Source of the DNA: Carnegiea gigantea
Taxonomy: Eukaryota > Streptophyta > Magnoliopsida > Caryophyllales > Cactaceae
DNA length: 64,000 nt
Assembly: GCA_029747015.1 (NCBI GenBank)
Contig: JAKOGI010001263.1
Location: 112,001 to 176,000 of the forward strand
Reading direction: 5' to 3'
In this document: positions 10,019 through 21,720 of the stretch, in pieces
Layout of the letters: each line of letters begins with the position of its first letter
Position numbering within the stretch: position 1 is the stretch's first letter
Notes under the pieces: generated by a model
Database searches by the model: none
What the model saw: only the letters and a program-made list of their open reading frames with translations
What the model was told of the DNA's origin: nothing
Position numbers and translations under genes: made by a program

Positions 10019-11721
10019 GATTTGATCAAGAGGGTGCGAACTATGGTGCTTTCATGGTCGTGGAGTAAGAGGATCCACAGACCCATGCTCTACTCTAGTC
10101 GTAACATAATGCTTACGATCATCTCTCGAGCCTGTTTCTGCACATGTTTGTAAGTCTATTCCTGAAGAACATGGTTCCGAACAGGGTTCAGCGGTGTTTT
10201 CCCTTGTTTGGTGTTCACTTGCCTGCTGTTCTGAGGAACACCTTCAGGAGTTGTTTTCTCCATGGTGTTCTTACCTCGTTTATCTTGGAGCAACACTTCT
10301 TTTCGAACAAGACCTAATTCAAGTTCATCTTCCTGTACATCATTCTCACTCAACACTTTAGATTCATTAAAAAGCACATGCACACTTTCCTCAACACACA
10401 AGGTTCTTTTGTTAAAGACTTTGTATGCCTTGCTGTGAGAAGAATAGCCAAGGAATATTGCCACATCACTCCTAGGGTCAAGCTTTCCTAAGGCATCCTT
10501 CCCATTATTATGCACAAAACACCTACAACCAAATGTCCTTAGGTGCGTAATATTGGGTTTTTTGCCTTTGAAAAGTTCATAAGGAGTTTTATTCAACATG
10601 GGTCTGATCATGCATCTATTTATAATGTAACATGAGGTGTTCAATGCTTCTGCCCAAAAATACCTAGGAAGACCACTAGCAATAAGCATTGTTCTGGTCA
10701 TGTCTTCCAGAGTGCGATTTTTGCGCTCAACCACCCCATTTTGTTGGGGTGTTCTTGGAGCTGAGAAGTTATGATCAACACCATGTTCATTACAATAGTT
10801 GATAAAACTTGCATTTTCAAACTCAGTTCCATGATCAGATCTCAAGCTAATTAAGGAGTGTCCTACTCTCTTTTCAACCTTTTTGAGAAAGGCAATAAAA
10901 TTCTCAAAGGTTTCATCTTTGGATGCCAAAAACAAGGTCCAAGTAAATCGAGAGTAATCATCCACTACAACAAGCACATACTTTTTCCCACCTTTACTGG
11001 TTACCCTCATGGGACCACACAAATCAATGTGTAATAATTCTAGAGGTCGAGTAGTGCTTACACATTTTTTTCGATTTAAAAGAAGATCTGACTTGTTTGC
11101 CTTTTGCACAAGCTTCACATACCTTGTCATCATTAAACTTGATGGAAGGTAGTCCAACAACCAAATCTTTGGAAACAAGTTTGTTTAACAAAGATAGGCT
11201 TGCATGACCTAGTCTCTTGTGCCATAGCATTATATCATCATTTAATGCATTTAAACAAGTCAGATTATTTTGGGGAAGAGTGGAAATACAGACTTTATAA
11301 ATATTTTGACATCGCTTCCCCCTCAACACAACATCTCCTGTGTCGTCATTTACAACCAAGCAACGTGTTCGTGAGAACACCACTAGGTTGTTCTTGTCAC
11401 ACAGTTGGGACACACTTAGCAAATTGTGCTTTAAACCATCAACCAAGTGCACATTGTCAATTGAATGGGAGAGAGTTTTACCAATATTACCTATACCGAC
11501 AATTTCCCAGACTTGCCGTTTCCAAATGCTACACTCCCACCATTCAAAGCTGTAAGTGAGAGAAAATTTGATCTTTCTCCAGTCATGTGCCGCGAACACC
11601 CACTATCAACATACCACAGCTGCCTGTTTTCAAGGTTGTTTTCTGATCTGTTTGACAGGGTGTTTCTTACCCTGTTTGCTGGGTTGTTTGTGGGATTGTT
11701 CTCTCTCACTTCAGCCTGCAA
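10019..11721 (-). pseudogene. Element B protease-integrase (frameshifted)
   Basis: Protease remnant LWYVDSGCSRHMTGE (near 11600, active-site DSG intact) in one frame, then after a frameshift near 11500 the pre-integrase segment with HKRLGHASLSLLNKL and CEACAKGKQ, then a second frameshift in a T-run near 11065-11080, then the integrase core. The core has Asp in HIDLCGPM, Asp in LRSDHGTEF and Glu in NGVVERKNRTL, and the copia-specific VAIFLGYSSHSKAYKVFN. The piece 11178-10156 stays open for 340 codons; beyond it a stop and frame change and another stop near 10050 separate it from RT. An Asn-rich linker precedes the protease. Catalytic residues survive but the polyprotein is not continuous. Confidence 0.88.
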
Positions 11722-11812
11722 AACAAATCACGGGTTAGTTTTGGGAACCCAGATCCACTTGGGTCCCATTCCTTTAGACATGTAAAGCTCATTTTTCTAA
11801 TCCAAATTTGTT

Positions 11813-13459
11813 TCACATACCTTTATTCTTTTCATTGGCATGTTTTCTTAAAGGACAAGAATATCGATAGTGACCAGTTTTACCACAATGAAAGCAAACA
11901 ATATTTTCAGGTAATCCCACATACTTTCTATGAATTGGGTAAACTGTTCGTTTAGGCTTATACCCAAGTCCCTTTTTGTTTCGACTGTGGTGAGTGTTTA
12001 ACCAAGCAAGGGCCTGTGAAGATTTGTTCCAGGGTTTATTTGTGCTAAGCTCGGTTTCCAGTTTTTCTTTATTAGCATGCAAACCCTTGTTCTCTTTGAG
12101 CAGGGACTCAACCATTCCTTCCACCTCAAAGAGTTTTTCCTCTATTCGAGAGTAATCTCCTTCTTTTATAAAGAGGTTTTCTTTGAGTATATTAACATTT
12201 TCATGTAAACCGAGTTTTTCATTTTTAAGAATTTCATTTTCAAGCTCTAGGTCACGAACTTCTCTTTTTAGATCAGCACATGTGTCTATCAAATTATATA
12301 GAAGTTCTTCTAAAGTGGCTTTGTTAAGACCATGTACCTTGTTCTTGAGATCTGAGAAGCTGATTGTTGATTCATCATCTGAATCTGAATCACTTTGTGC
12401 CATAAGTGCTACGACTCCTTCTTCAGCTTCAGATTCTCCTTCATCCTCAGAGGAATCTCCCCAAGCAGCCAGCATAGCTTTCGAGAATCGCTTACCCAAA
12501 TTGTTTACAGGATGTTTTCGACCCTGTTTTCGAGGGTGTTCGGGCGTCTGATCTTCTCGAAGCAGAGGATAATTCTTGACTAAGTGATCTGGTTTGCCAC
12601 ACTTGAAACACCCTGTGAGCTGTTCTTTGGAGGTGTTTCTGGACTTGCTGAAGTCTTTTCTTTTGTTGTTTTCCTTGACCTTTTTGAAGAATTTCTTGAA
12701 TTTTCTGGACATTAGAGCCATTTCTTCATCTTCAAGGTCAGAGTCAGTGTCCTCATGTGCTTTCAAGGCAAGCCCACGATCCTTCTTTTGCTCCTCTCTT
12801 TGCTGTGAGTTCTTTCGGAGTTCATAGGTCTGGAGATTACCAATCAACTTGTCGAGGGTGATCTTGTTCATATCTTTAGCCTCTTGGATGGCTGTTACTT
12901 TGGCCTCCCACGTGCGAGGTAAAATTCTGAGGATTTTCCTCACCAACTCTTCAGTGGTGAAAGATCTTCCCAGGGATTTTAACTCGTTCGTGATGTGGGT
13001 GAACCGTGTATACATGTCCATCACAGTTTCATGATCACCCATATCAAACAACTCATATTGTCGCATAAGTAGCTCAATTCTAGATTGTTTAACTTGACTC
13101 GTACCTTCATGAGCAACTTGCAGAGCATTCCAGATAGCTTGGGCTGATTCACACTCAGAGATGCGGGTGTATTCATCGGGTCCTAGGCCAAAATATAGAA
13201 GCTTTTTGGCCTTGGCATTTTTCTCCATTTTCTTGTAGTCCTCGGCATCAAACTCTATGGATTCCTTGGGAACCTTCTTACCATCTTCAAGCACCTTGGT
13301 GGGAACAAGGGGCCCGTTCTTGATGAGCATCCATAATTCATAATCTTCTGCCTGAATATAGTTCTCCATCCTATTCTTCCACCAACTATAATGTTGGCCG
13401 TTGAAATAGGGTGGACGAGTAATGGATTGCCCTTCAAGAATTCCTTATGGGGTACTCAT
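11813..13459 (-). pseudogene. Element B gag (stop at codon 5)
   Basis: Capsid-nucleocapsid polyprotein. The expected ATG is at 13457-13459, but codon 5 is TAA (13445-13447), so the remaining open frame starts inside, at 13369 (518 codons). Order: retrotransposon gag domain (LLYFGLGPDEYTRISECESA, VKQSRIELLMRQYELF, LRILPRTWEAKVTAIQEA), a basic segment, a first zinc knuckle CFKCGKPDHLVKNY that lacks its last Cys, an acidic SDSDSDDES stretch, a long coiled coil (CADLKREVRDLELENEILKN onward) and a second, intact CCHC knuckle CFHCGKTGHYRYSC. The frame closes at 11813; the join to protease has further frame breaks and a TGA. The element A gag gives an independent comparison for the start. Confidence 0.88.
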
Positions 13460-13498
13460 CTTCAGAATCTCTCAAGGTGTTAACCTTTTGTAAGAGAA

Positions 13499-13515
13499 CC
13501 CGCTCTGATACCACT
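13499..13515 (-). promoter_or_regulatory. Primer binding site of element B (initiator tRNA-Met)
   Basis: The minus strand reads TGGTATCAGAGCGGG two bases inside the 5' LTR, the standard complement to the 3' end of plant initiator tRNA-Met used by most plant copia elements. It fixes both the element orientation and the LTR boundary. Confidence 0.95.
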
Positions 13516-15211
13516 TGTTGAGTTCGTGAGTATACAACCACAAGAGGGGGGTGAATTGTGGTGTCTGATTTTCGCGTTGTAAATAACAAACACCCTAGTA
13601 GAGGTTGTTCTCAAATGACAAACACCCTGATAGCTTGTTTGCACGGGTGTTCTCAATTATTGCAGATGCGAAAATCACCAAGATAAATGCGGAAAATAAA
13701 GCACAAACAATTTTTACGTGGAAAACACCTCTAGCCCAACTGAGGTGTGAAAAACCACGACCTACCTCGTGTAGGATTTAATCACTTTCACTAACGGGCT
13801 TCACACGTTACAAATGTAACACACCTTGTTACAACTTGCAACCACGTAACCTTCTTCCCAAAGACAGGTTACACCACGTCCAACCTTCGCAAGATTAGAC
13901 ACGTCCAAGTCCACACGACTAGGACACACTCACTCACTTTTCTGATTCAAGATCAGGGTTACAAACACCTTACAGGGGGTGCTTCTTACTAAGCAGATGT
14001 AAGGTACAATGAAGATCCTATTATGCGAATGGTTTGAAAACTCAAAATCAAACACAGCTTGTCACGGTTTGCTTTTCAGAATGAAGCTCAAGAATCTTTG
14101 AGTGTAGACCGTGTTTTCTGATTTTTCCTGAATTTTTCAAAAAGCTGTGTTTAAGCAAATTCAACCTGAGTTTTCTATCTGCTCTTTTCTCGTGTGTTGT
14201 GTGTCTACTGGGAGAGAAAAAGCTGAGGTTTTTTAAACACAAAAACCAACGGTCATAAGTCACAGAATCAGCTAAGTATAGAAAACGATTTTCAATCAGG
14301 AAATGTTCTCCTACGGCTAGTGATAAAATTTTGCCAAAATATAAGGGATTTGATATCTTAAAAGATAACCCTTATCTTCCCATAACCGTGAGGTGGATTC
14401 AAAAAAGCAACCAGAAATTTTCAGCTTTTGAAACTTTACCATATCCGAAAATATGGTCAAAGGAAATCTTTAAGTTTTGGCAAATCTCCCAAAACTTATT
14501 TTCGAAAATCTCCCATAATATTTTCAAGAAATATCCTTTCCAGAGAAATAGCAGTTTTGAAATTCAAGGAAAGTAATCTGGAGATCTTAGCCAACTAAAA
14601 TAAATTTTCAAAGATAACCGGGTGTGGCTACTGCAGTTCAGAAACACCCTAGGCACCCTGTTCGCAGGGTTGTTCGCAACTGGTGTTCTGAAGCACTTAG
14701 CGCAAATACCGATTCAAGAGGTGTTTAAAATGATGTTTTCAATATTGGCATATTAACAAGAGTCTAATTAAATAAAACCTATATACCCAAGACTTCTTGT
14801 TTTGAACCAGTCATCTTGTCCGAGATTTGTAGAGCTGCTGTGAACACCAAGGCCACCTTGTTTGCTGGGGTTGTTCTTTGCATTGCTAAAGTTCAGGAAC
14901 ACGCTTTACAATCAACTGTAGAGCTGCTGTGAACACCAAGGCCACCTTGTTTGCTGGGGTTGTTCTTTCCATTGCTAGAATTCAGGAACATGCCTTACAA
15001 TCAACTGTCGAGATGGTGTTCTTGACTTAATATAGAATCACCAAGTAAAACCTGTCTAGAAGACGTTCTCACATGTAGCAAACCAGTTTATACAATAAAG
15101 ATCACAAACACCAGTTAGGCCTGTTTGGAGATCGTGTTTGGAGCAACATTACTAGAACAAATTTTTACACTTGGATTTGTTATCATCAAAACTAAATATA
15201 ATCACTCAACA
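13516..15211 (-). repeat. Element B 5' LTR
   Basis: 1696-bp LTR nearly identical to 4104-5803, bounded by TGTTGAG and CTCAACA. On the minus strand a TTTAAAA-type TATA candidate lies near 14228, followed by a CT/AC-rich stretch, so transcription of the element could start near 14200. The differences from the 3' LTR are scattered single bases and one-base homopolymer changes, with one 2-bp indel near 15064. Confidence 0.95.
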
Positions 15212-15216
15212 TTTAG
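15212..15216. repeat. Target site duplication of element B, right copy (TTTAG)
   Basis: Exact match to 4099-4103, directly after the CTCAACA end of the LTR. Confidence 0.95.
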
Positions 15217-16192
15217 TGAATCGACTGGCAGAACCACTCAGCTGTGGTTTCTTTCCTCGGTTTCTGAACTGTTCTGACGTCTGTTCTTCCTTTTGCATGG
15301 GGCAATATTTCACAACATGATCGTGTTTTCCACACGTAAAGCATCCAAAGTTTTGGTCTTGGTCATTGTTACGTGCTTTGCTGTTGTTTCCCTTCTTGAT
15401 GCTCTTTCCAACCTTTTTGAAAAGTTTTTTGAACTTACGAGTTACAAAGGCTACATCTTCCTCGTTTATATCCTAATCGTCACTCCCCATAGCCTTTAGA
15501 GTAAGGCCTCGATCTTTCTTTGTTTCTTCTTTCATCTGGGAGTTTTTCCTCAACTCGTAAGTTTGTAGATTCCCAATGAGCTCGTCCAAAGATATTTCAT
15601 CCATCTTCTTTGCTTCTTGGATGGCTGTAACTTTTGTTTCCCACGAATAAGGTAAAAACCACAGGATTTTCCTTACCAATTCTTCAGTGGTAAAGGACTT
15701 TCCTAAGGATTTCAACTCATTAGTGATGTGGGCGAAATGAGTATACATATCTATCACAGTCTCTTTGTCACTCATTTTAAACAGTTCGTACTTTCTCATT
15801 AGTAGCTCAATCCTGGACTGTTTGACTTGGTTGGTTCCTTCATGAGCCACACGAAGAGCATTTCAGATTTCCTTTGCTGAATCACACTCTGAGATGCAAG
15901 TGTACTCATCCGGACCAAGGCCAAAGTATAGCAATTTCTTGGCCCTGGCGTTTTTCTCCAATTTCTTGAAGGCATCTGAGTCAAACTCAGTTGGCTTCTT
16001 GGGAACTGTTTTGCCGTCTTCTGTGGTTTTCATTGGAATGTAAGGACCATTCTCACTGATCATCCATAGCTCATAATTATCAGCTTGAATGTAGTTTTCT
16101 ATTCTGTTTTTCCACCAATTATAGTGTTGTTCATTAAAGTATGGAGGATGAGTCACAGATTGACTCTCTAAGACTCCTTGTAGTGCACTCAT
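15212..16192 (-). pseudogene. Element A gag 5' part
   Basis: The gag of the outer element, starting at an ATG at 16190-16192 (MSALQGVLESQSVTHPPYFN). It contains IENYIQADNYELW, LLYFGLGPDEYTCISECDSA, VKQSRIELLMRKYELF and an intact CCHC knuckle CFTCGKHDHVVKYC. There are in-frame stops near 15861 and 15475. The frame runs into the element B insertion after SASRFTK and resumes on the other side (4103 downward), which proves that A was interrupted by B. Confidence 0.88.
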
Positions 16193-16232
16193 CTTTTTAG
16201 GATCTCTCAAGGTGTTAACCTAGGTGTGAGAA

Positions 16233-16250
16233 CTCTGCTCTGATACCACT
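16233..16250 (-). promoter_or_regulatory. Primer binding site of element A
   Basis: The minus strand reads TGGTATCAGAGCAGAG next to the LTR end, complementary to initiator tRNA-Met as in element B. Confidence 0.92.
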
Positions 16251-17722
16251 TGTTAGATTTTAATCCACAAGGACACAAGAAGGGGGGTGAATTGTGTCTA
16301 TCAATTTTTCAAACTGTCTCAAAAACACTCGTGAGAACTGTTTGGAGTAAGTATTTCTAGTGAGATAAAGACAAACTTATTTCAGAACACTCGTGAGATC
16401 TGTTTGCGACGTGTGTTTTCAGTGAAACAGAAACGAAAGTAATTTGCGAAAATAGTAAAGAAGACACAATATTTTTACATGGAAAACCACCTCTGGCCCA
16501 ACTGAGGTGTAAAAACCACGACCTACCACTTGTAGAATTTCAGCAAACACTTTTACTAAATCGGGCCGAACACGTTATAACTGTGACACACGTAACTTAG
16601 TCTACTAAAGACTCTAATTACAAGCACACATCCAAAGTCTCCCTTGACTTGGACAAAACACTCATGGACACAATGTCCACACGTCTCCTAAGAGACCACG
16701 TCCAACAGTTTGGACAACCTCTAATCACGACGACGGAAAAGAGATAAAGAACACCTTTCTTGAATGCTTCTAAATAAGCTAAGTGCAATGTACAATACAG
16801 CTCCTATTATGCCAATGACGAAGACTCAATTAAGCACACACTATGAAGGTTTTTCTCACACAAAAATTCAGACTCAAAAGCAATTTCAGCACATTCAAGA
16901 ACTCGTGAAAACCAGTGGAAAACCCTATGCAAGAATGAGGGATAAGTCTTCCTTAAATAAGGAATGTGTGAAAAATCCTTGTTCCTCTCGAATCCTTGGG
17001 CTGCAAGGAGACGAAGAAGAGGAGAACTCTTCTTTTCAAATTGTAATAGGAGATTCCTCATATCTTTCCATTCATCTTATCTTTCTAAAAACAAGATAAA
17101 TTTGGTGGATATTCTTCCAAAAAATAAAATCAAATCGTTTAATAATATTTGTAGTGAAAGAAATCCTTTTTGACTCAAATACCATTAGGAAAGTTATTCC
17201 TAATTTGTTTCTAGAAAATCAACAGTCAACAAATCCCTTAAAAAAATATTTGAAAATCGAATTTATATTCTAGTCTTAGAACACTGTAGTTCGGATCTCA
17301 TGGACCAGTTCTGAGACAGTGTTCTGAGCCCTGAACCCATTCAAAGTGAATGCTAAATTAGAGATCTTCTACTTGGCATATTAACAAGAATCTAACATAC
17401 ACACATTCAATTTTAAGACTCTTGTTCTCAATAAGACTTCTTGTATAAGTCCATGCTTCTACTCCCAGAACTGATTGGAGGGAGTGTTCTTCACTGCTTC
17501 TGTCATAATTCCATGCAATCACTCCCGGAACTGTTCTGAGGGAGTGTTCTCAATTTCTTCACACAATGTCATCATGATGCTCTAAGCTCATTCAAACTGC
17601 TCCATATATTTGTTCGAATCCTGTCTCAACATACAACTTAAGCACAACACATAGCTCACAACACATTGACTAGGGCATTTGGATTGTCATCATCAAAACC
17701 TTATACATTAATTGGGTCAACA
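16251..17722 (-). repeat. Element A 5' LTR
   Basis: About 1472 bp, from TGTTAGA next to the PBS to GGTCAACA at 17722. It is not alignable to the element B LTR over most of its length but shares its architecture: a TTTTGATGATGACAA-type sequence just inside the U3 end and repeated AGAACACTC / GAACTGTTC / GGGAGTGTTC palindromic motifs (for example 16325-16410 and 17455-17545). The partner LTR is outside the window. Confidence 0.85.
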
Positions 17723-20700
17723 TGTATATTAGCAAGGCAAGAAAAACAATAGCTCTCTTAAATACAAGTAGAGAATGATCTAAGGGTCATTGAGTAAAGC
17801 CATATTGTTGCAAGGTGTGGGCCAACTTGAAGTACCATTGCTAAGGTGCTTGTCTAAGTCCATAAAGAGATTTGTGAAGCTTGCAAACCAAGTTAGGGTT
17901 GGTAGGAGTAAAACTTGGGAGAGGTTTCAATATATGTTCTTCTTTAAGATCTCCATTTAGGAAAGTATTATAAACATCCACTTTATAGATTCCCTAACCT
18001 TTGGAGACTGTTATTATTAATAAACAATGAGCTGTGACCATCTTGACTATAGGAGTGAAAGTTCTTCAGCAATCTATTCCCTTAATTTGGTTATTTCTAA
18101 GCACTATAAGCCTCGCCTTATACTATTCGATAGGATCATCTACATTATACTTGGTTGGATACATCCATTTACACCCTGCAGTCTACTTTTGGGGTAGTAA
18201 AGTAGCAAACACCTAGGTTTCATTTTCTTCTAGAGCAGCAGTCTGCTTTTCCAGCGCATCACACTAATGGGGCTACTCAACTACTTGCAAGAAATTTTAT
18301 GATTCATCACTAGTTGTAACTGTCGCTAGATAGGCATGGTAAGGACTAAAAAAACCTATCATAAGCAATGAACATAAACAAAAGATAAGGATTACCGGAA
18401 GAAGTGTCATCTGGTGCGGTGATGAGTTGGTGTCATCAATTATGATCTCATTGAATATGTAGTCTTGAAGGCATGCGGGTAGTCTTCTTTCTTTATTTTG
18501 ACATCTGACTACATTGGAAGAAGGAGCTTGTTGTGCCGTTAACTCTCCATCACCCAAACTTACCGAAATTTCTTGGGTCTAAGTGTTCTCCCACTATTAT
18601 TGAGCATTTGACCCACTACTGGTATTGGGCTTAGATTCCTATTGTGGATCACGAAGGTTGCTCAGGTTTTGTCTACTGGTGACATTGTCACATGTGATGT
18701 CTTGTGGCATGCCGTATGGTCAGTTGACTGGATTGAGAAGAGTTTGTCCCAAACATCTTGTTGTTCTGGTCATCTTGGTCATGATATACCATGGATGGAT
18801 TTAGGTAATTTGGTAAGATGTCATCTGCAGGATTAATTTTTCAGCATAGGAGAAATCATTTTCATAAAAAAATAACATTGTTCAAGTCGTAGAACTTTAC
18901 CTTATCAAGATCATACACCTTCCAACCTTTGTTCCCATCAGGATAACGCAAAAACACATACTTTGCAGACTGTTCATCAAACTCGTCTCTGGACTTAGAA
19001 TGGTTATACACATAACACAAGCACACAAACACTTATACATGCTCATACGCTAGGGGGACACCAAAAAGAACCCTCATCGGGGGTTTTGAACTTGTTTGAT
19101 TTAGTAGGAGTATGATTTATCAAATAGGCACCAATAAGAACACATTCACTCCAAAATTTCAAAAGTAAAGAGGCTTGAAACTTAAAGGTTCGTGATACAT
19201 TGGTTAAGCACCTATTTTTTCATTCAACTCGCCAACTTTGCTGGGTTATATCTATTCATGATATTTCATGTATTATCCACATTGAAAGAAAAATTCTTGC
19301 AAACGACCTTTAGTAAATTTAGTTCTGCTATCACTTCTTATTCTTTGAATTATCACCCCAAATTAGCCTTTAACCATCAAGCAAAAAATTATAAAATATT
19401 TGAATGTTTCCAACTTTTCTTTTACCAAAAACACCTAAATAGCTCTACCAAAATCATCAACAATGCAAAGAAATAATAACACCTTCAAGAAGATAGAGTA
19501 TGATACATTCCCCATAAATTAGAATGTATTAAAACCAAAAGGTCTATTAGCTCTAGAATCACTAATAGAAAAAAGTACTCAGAGTTTGCTTAGCTTTATG
19601 ACAAGTATCAAAAAAATCATAGAACCCCTTATTTATCTGAGATGTATAAGTTCGAGATAATGAAAACAAGCTACATTTGATAGATGTCCAAGTGTTTGAT
19701 GGCATATTACAGCCTTTTATTTATGCGCAACTGCAAAAACTGAGCCCCTCACACTATTCCTTGGATAGTTGATCTTGTTTTTAAAACCACCCGCTTCAGT
19801 TAGCTACTTAACGGTGAAGTCTTCTACGAGACAAAAGTTTGCACCATAAATGACAACAATTTTCATCCTTTGTCAATTGGCGAACCGAAATAAGATTATT
19901 AACCAATTTGGCAATATATAATACTCGTTTCAAAATCAAATTGGGCCCAATTGTTACAATCTAAGCTTGCTACATTGAAACTATATTTCACTCAAATAGA
20001 GTAATATATGTTGGGTTGGGCAACATATAAAGATTTAGAATCAATGTCATGTTGTTTGTCTACTGATACAATGCACCAATATCTAAGAACCACTCTAAGA
20101 GAAGTGCTTGAAATAACTTACCACTCATCTTGTCCTAGGTTTGAAACTCCTTAAAAAGAGCAAATAACTACTCCAATTGTTCCTATGTAGACTCACCAAA
20201 TTTAGGGTTGGTAATGAATCAAGTGAGCCATCATCTACATCCATCACCCACTTTCATTCGCTTATCCAATCTATCCATCATCCACAAAAATTCAATCTAA
20301 GCCATCCATCATCCATCCACTAATGAAAATAAGTTGATCAAGTTGTAAATTATAACCATTCAAAAAATCATTAAAATTTAAAGGACAAAGATAAATGGGA
20401 TAAATAAGTGGATCACTGAGTGGGTGATGGATCGGGTGGCGGGTCGGATAGAGCATCAATCGAATACAACCCAATTTGTCAAGCCATCATTCATCAACCA
20501 TCCATTATCTATATATTTTGGGTTTTCACCTGCTTTTTTAGGTCTGGTGAAACAGATATCCATTGGTTCCCACCCTTGACCAAATTTGGTCAAGTTATTA
20601 TCAAGAGAACCTGCATTCATTGCGTTATTTTCTTCCACCATAAATGCCTTCCTTTTGAGCTCGATCCGCCTCATGTGCTAGTGCTCTTTGACCTAGAAAA

Positions 20701-21720
20701 AAAGCACATCGTCCATCACTAACACTATAAGCTTGTCCACCATACATAGGATTTTTGGGATTCGAATGATTCAACCGTAGATTTTTTTCAATTGTTGCAT
20801 CAGCTCCCCTTGTTGGAAGGGTAACCCACAATTTGGTAGCATTCACTTCATTCATGGCCAAGTTTTTGGCAATGAGTGTACTTCAGTCTATTTCCTTGCT
20901 TCATCTTTTCGCCTACTACTGCCTTGACTGTTGCACCCTCAACTATAGTTCTATCTCTGACTCCTGGATTCAGGTTTTGCTACATCTCTCTCAAAATTGT
21001 TGCATATACCTCATTGAAATTGGGTAGTGGATCAATTGCAAGGATATTGGACCTTACCCCAAATCTATTTGAGTCTAGTCCGATTAAGAATTGATGAACT
21101 GTCTTTGTCTCCTGCTGGTTGCTAAAGTTGAATTTTTTGGTGCGGTTAGATGTGGTTAATTGGAGATAGGCTCGCAATTCGGCCAACAATTCCTTGAGTT
21201 CAGGAAAATACTTGGTTACTAACAGAGTCCCTTATTTTGTGAGGGTGATTTCTTGCTTCAATTGATGTCTTCTAATATTGTTGTTGTATGAATAGCGCTC
21301 CTTTAGGTCTGTCCATATCTCACTTGCCTTCTCACCAGAGGCTACTGACCCGTGTAGTGTCTTGTCACTATAATTGTACAACCACATAAAGACCATTGAA
21401 TTATTTTTCTTCTAAGCATGAACTTCTCGTGAGTTACTTTTAGGTTTAGAGAGCCTTTCATTGACAAAACAACACTTGTGTTTTGATTTAAGCACATTAG
21501 AAACGGTTCATACCCAGTTCGCAGAGTCTTCTCCATTAAGTATCATAGGAGAAATCATATTTCCTACTGATCAGCACTTCAAGTAATAAGGGGAATTAGG
21601 ATGATTCATATTGAGACTTGGTCTAGGTATGTCTGTCTTCTCTTCTCCATCGATCCTGTTTTTTTCTTTGAGTAGGAGGAGACGTTCACCAATCAGAGTG
21701 TTGAAGGCTTTGATATCATG
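17723..21720 (-). mobile_element. Decayed Ty1/copia relic split by element A
   Basis: Old copia element in minus orientation with many stops and frameshifts. Reading gag to pol: a gag_2/UBN2-like gag at about 21700-20980 (KASEIWTDLKERYS, ELRAYLQLTTSNRTKKFNFS, FGVRSNILAIDPLPNFNEVY), an integrase region near 19050-19800 (LKFWSECVLIGAYLINHTPT; a QTLGHLS motif), RYPDGNKGWKVYDLDK near 18920, then RT at 18300-17723 with IYKVDVYNTFLNGDLKEEH and CKLHKSLYGLRQAPQQWYF. The RT ends at FLALLIY exactly where the element A LTR begins, just before the expected YVDD. A degenerate PBS-like TGATATCAAAGCC at about 21702-21715 suggests that the LTR lies to the right of 21720, but I could not fix its outer end. 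Confidence 0.8.
20200..20480. repeat. CCATC/GATGG-rich insertion in the copia relic
   Basis: About 280 bp without copia similarity between the gag and pol parts of the relic, rich in CCATCCATCATCC on the left and GGGTGATGGATCGGGTGG on the right, so the ends are partly inverted relative to each other. It looks like a small dispersed repeat insertion; no clear terminal repeat or target duplication was found. Confidence 0.3.

Larger units (their letters stand above)
4104..15211 (-). mobile_element. Element B: complete Sirevirus-like Ty1/copia retrotransposon
   Basis: Full-length 11.1-kb element in minus orientation: 5' LTR 13516-15211, PBS at 13499-13515, gag, protease, integrase, RT-RNase H, an extra env-like region, PPT at 5804-5817 and 3' LTR 4104-5803. 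Gene order PR-IN-RT-RH is that of Ty1/copia; long LTRs, a large gag and an additional ORF after RNase H point to the Sirevirus (SIRE1/Maximus) lineage. By eye the two LTRs differ at about 15 substitutions and 5 small indels over 1.7 kb (about 99.1% identity). With the commonly used 1.3e-8 substitutions per site per year this gives roughly 0.3-0.4 million years since insertion. Only RT-RNase H remains fully open; gag and the other parts carry stops or frameshifts, so this copy cannot make its own polyprotein. Confidence 0.95.

Noticed and set aside
11721..11813. AG/GTATGT donor and TTTTGCAG acceptor between gag and protease, suggesting a gag-pol intron
   Set aside because: Joining these sites does not give an open frame; residual coding similarity in the gap is better explained by small frame breaks.
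13499..13515. tRNA-like sequence (TGGTATCAGAGC)
   Set aside because: It is the primer binding site of a retrotransposon, with no tRNA fold around it; the same applies at 16233 and 45400.
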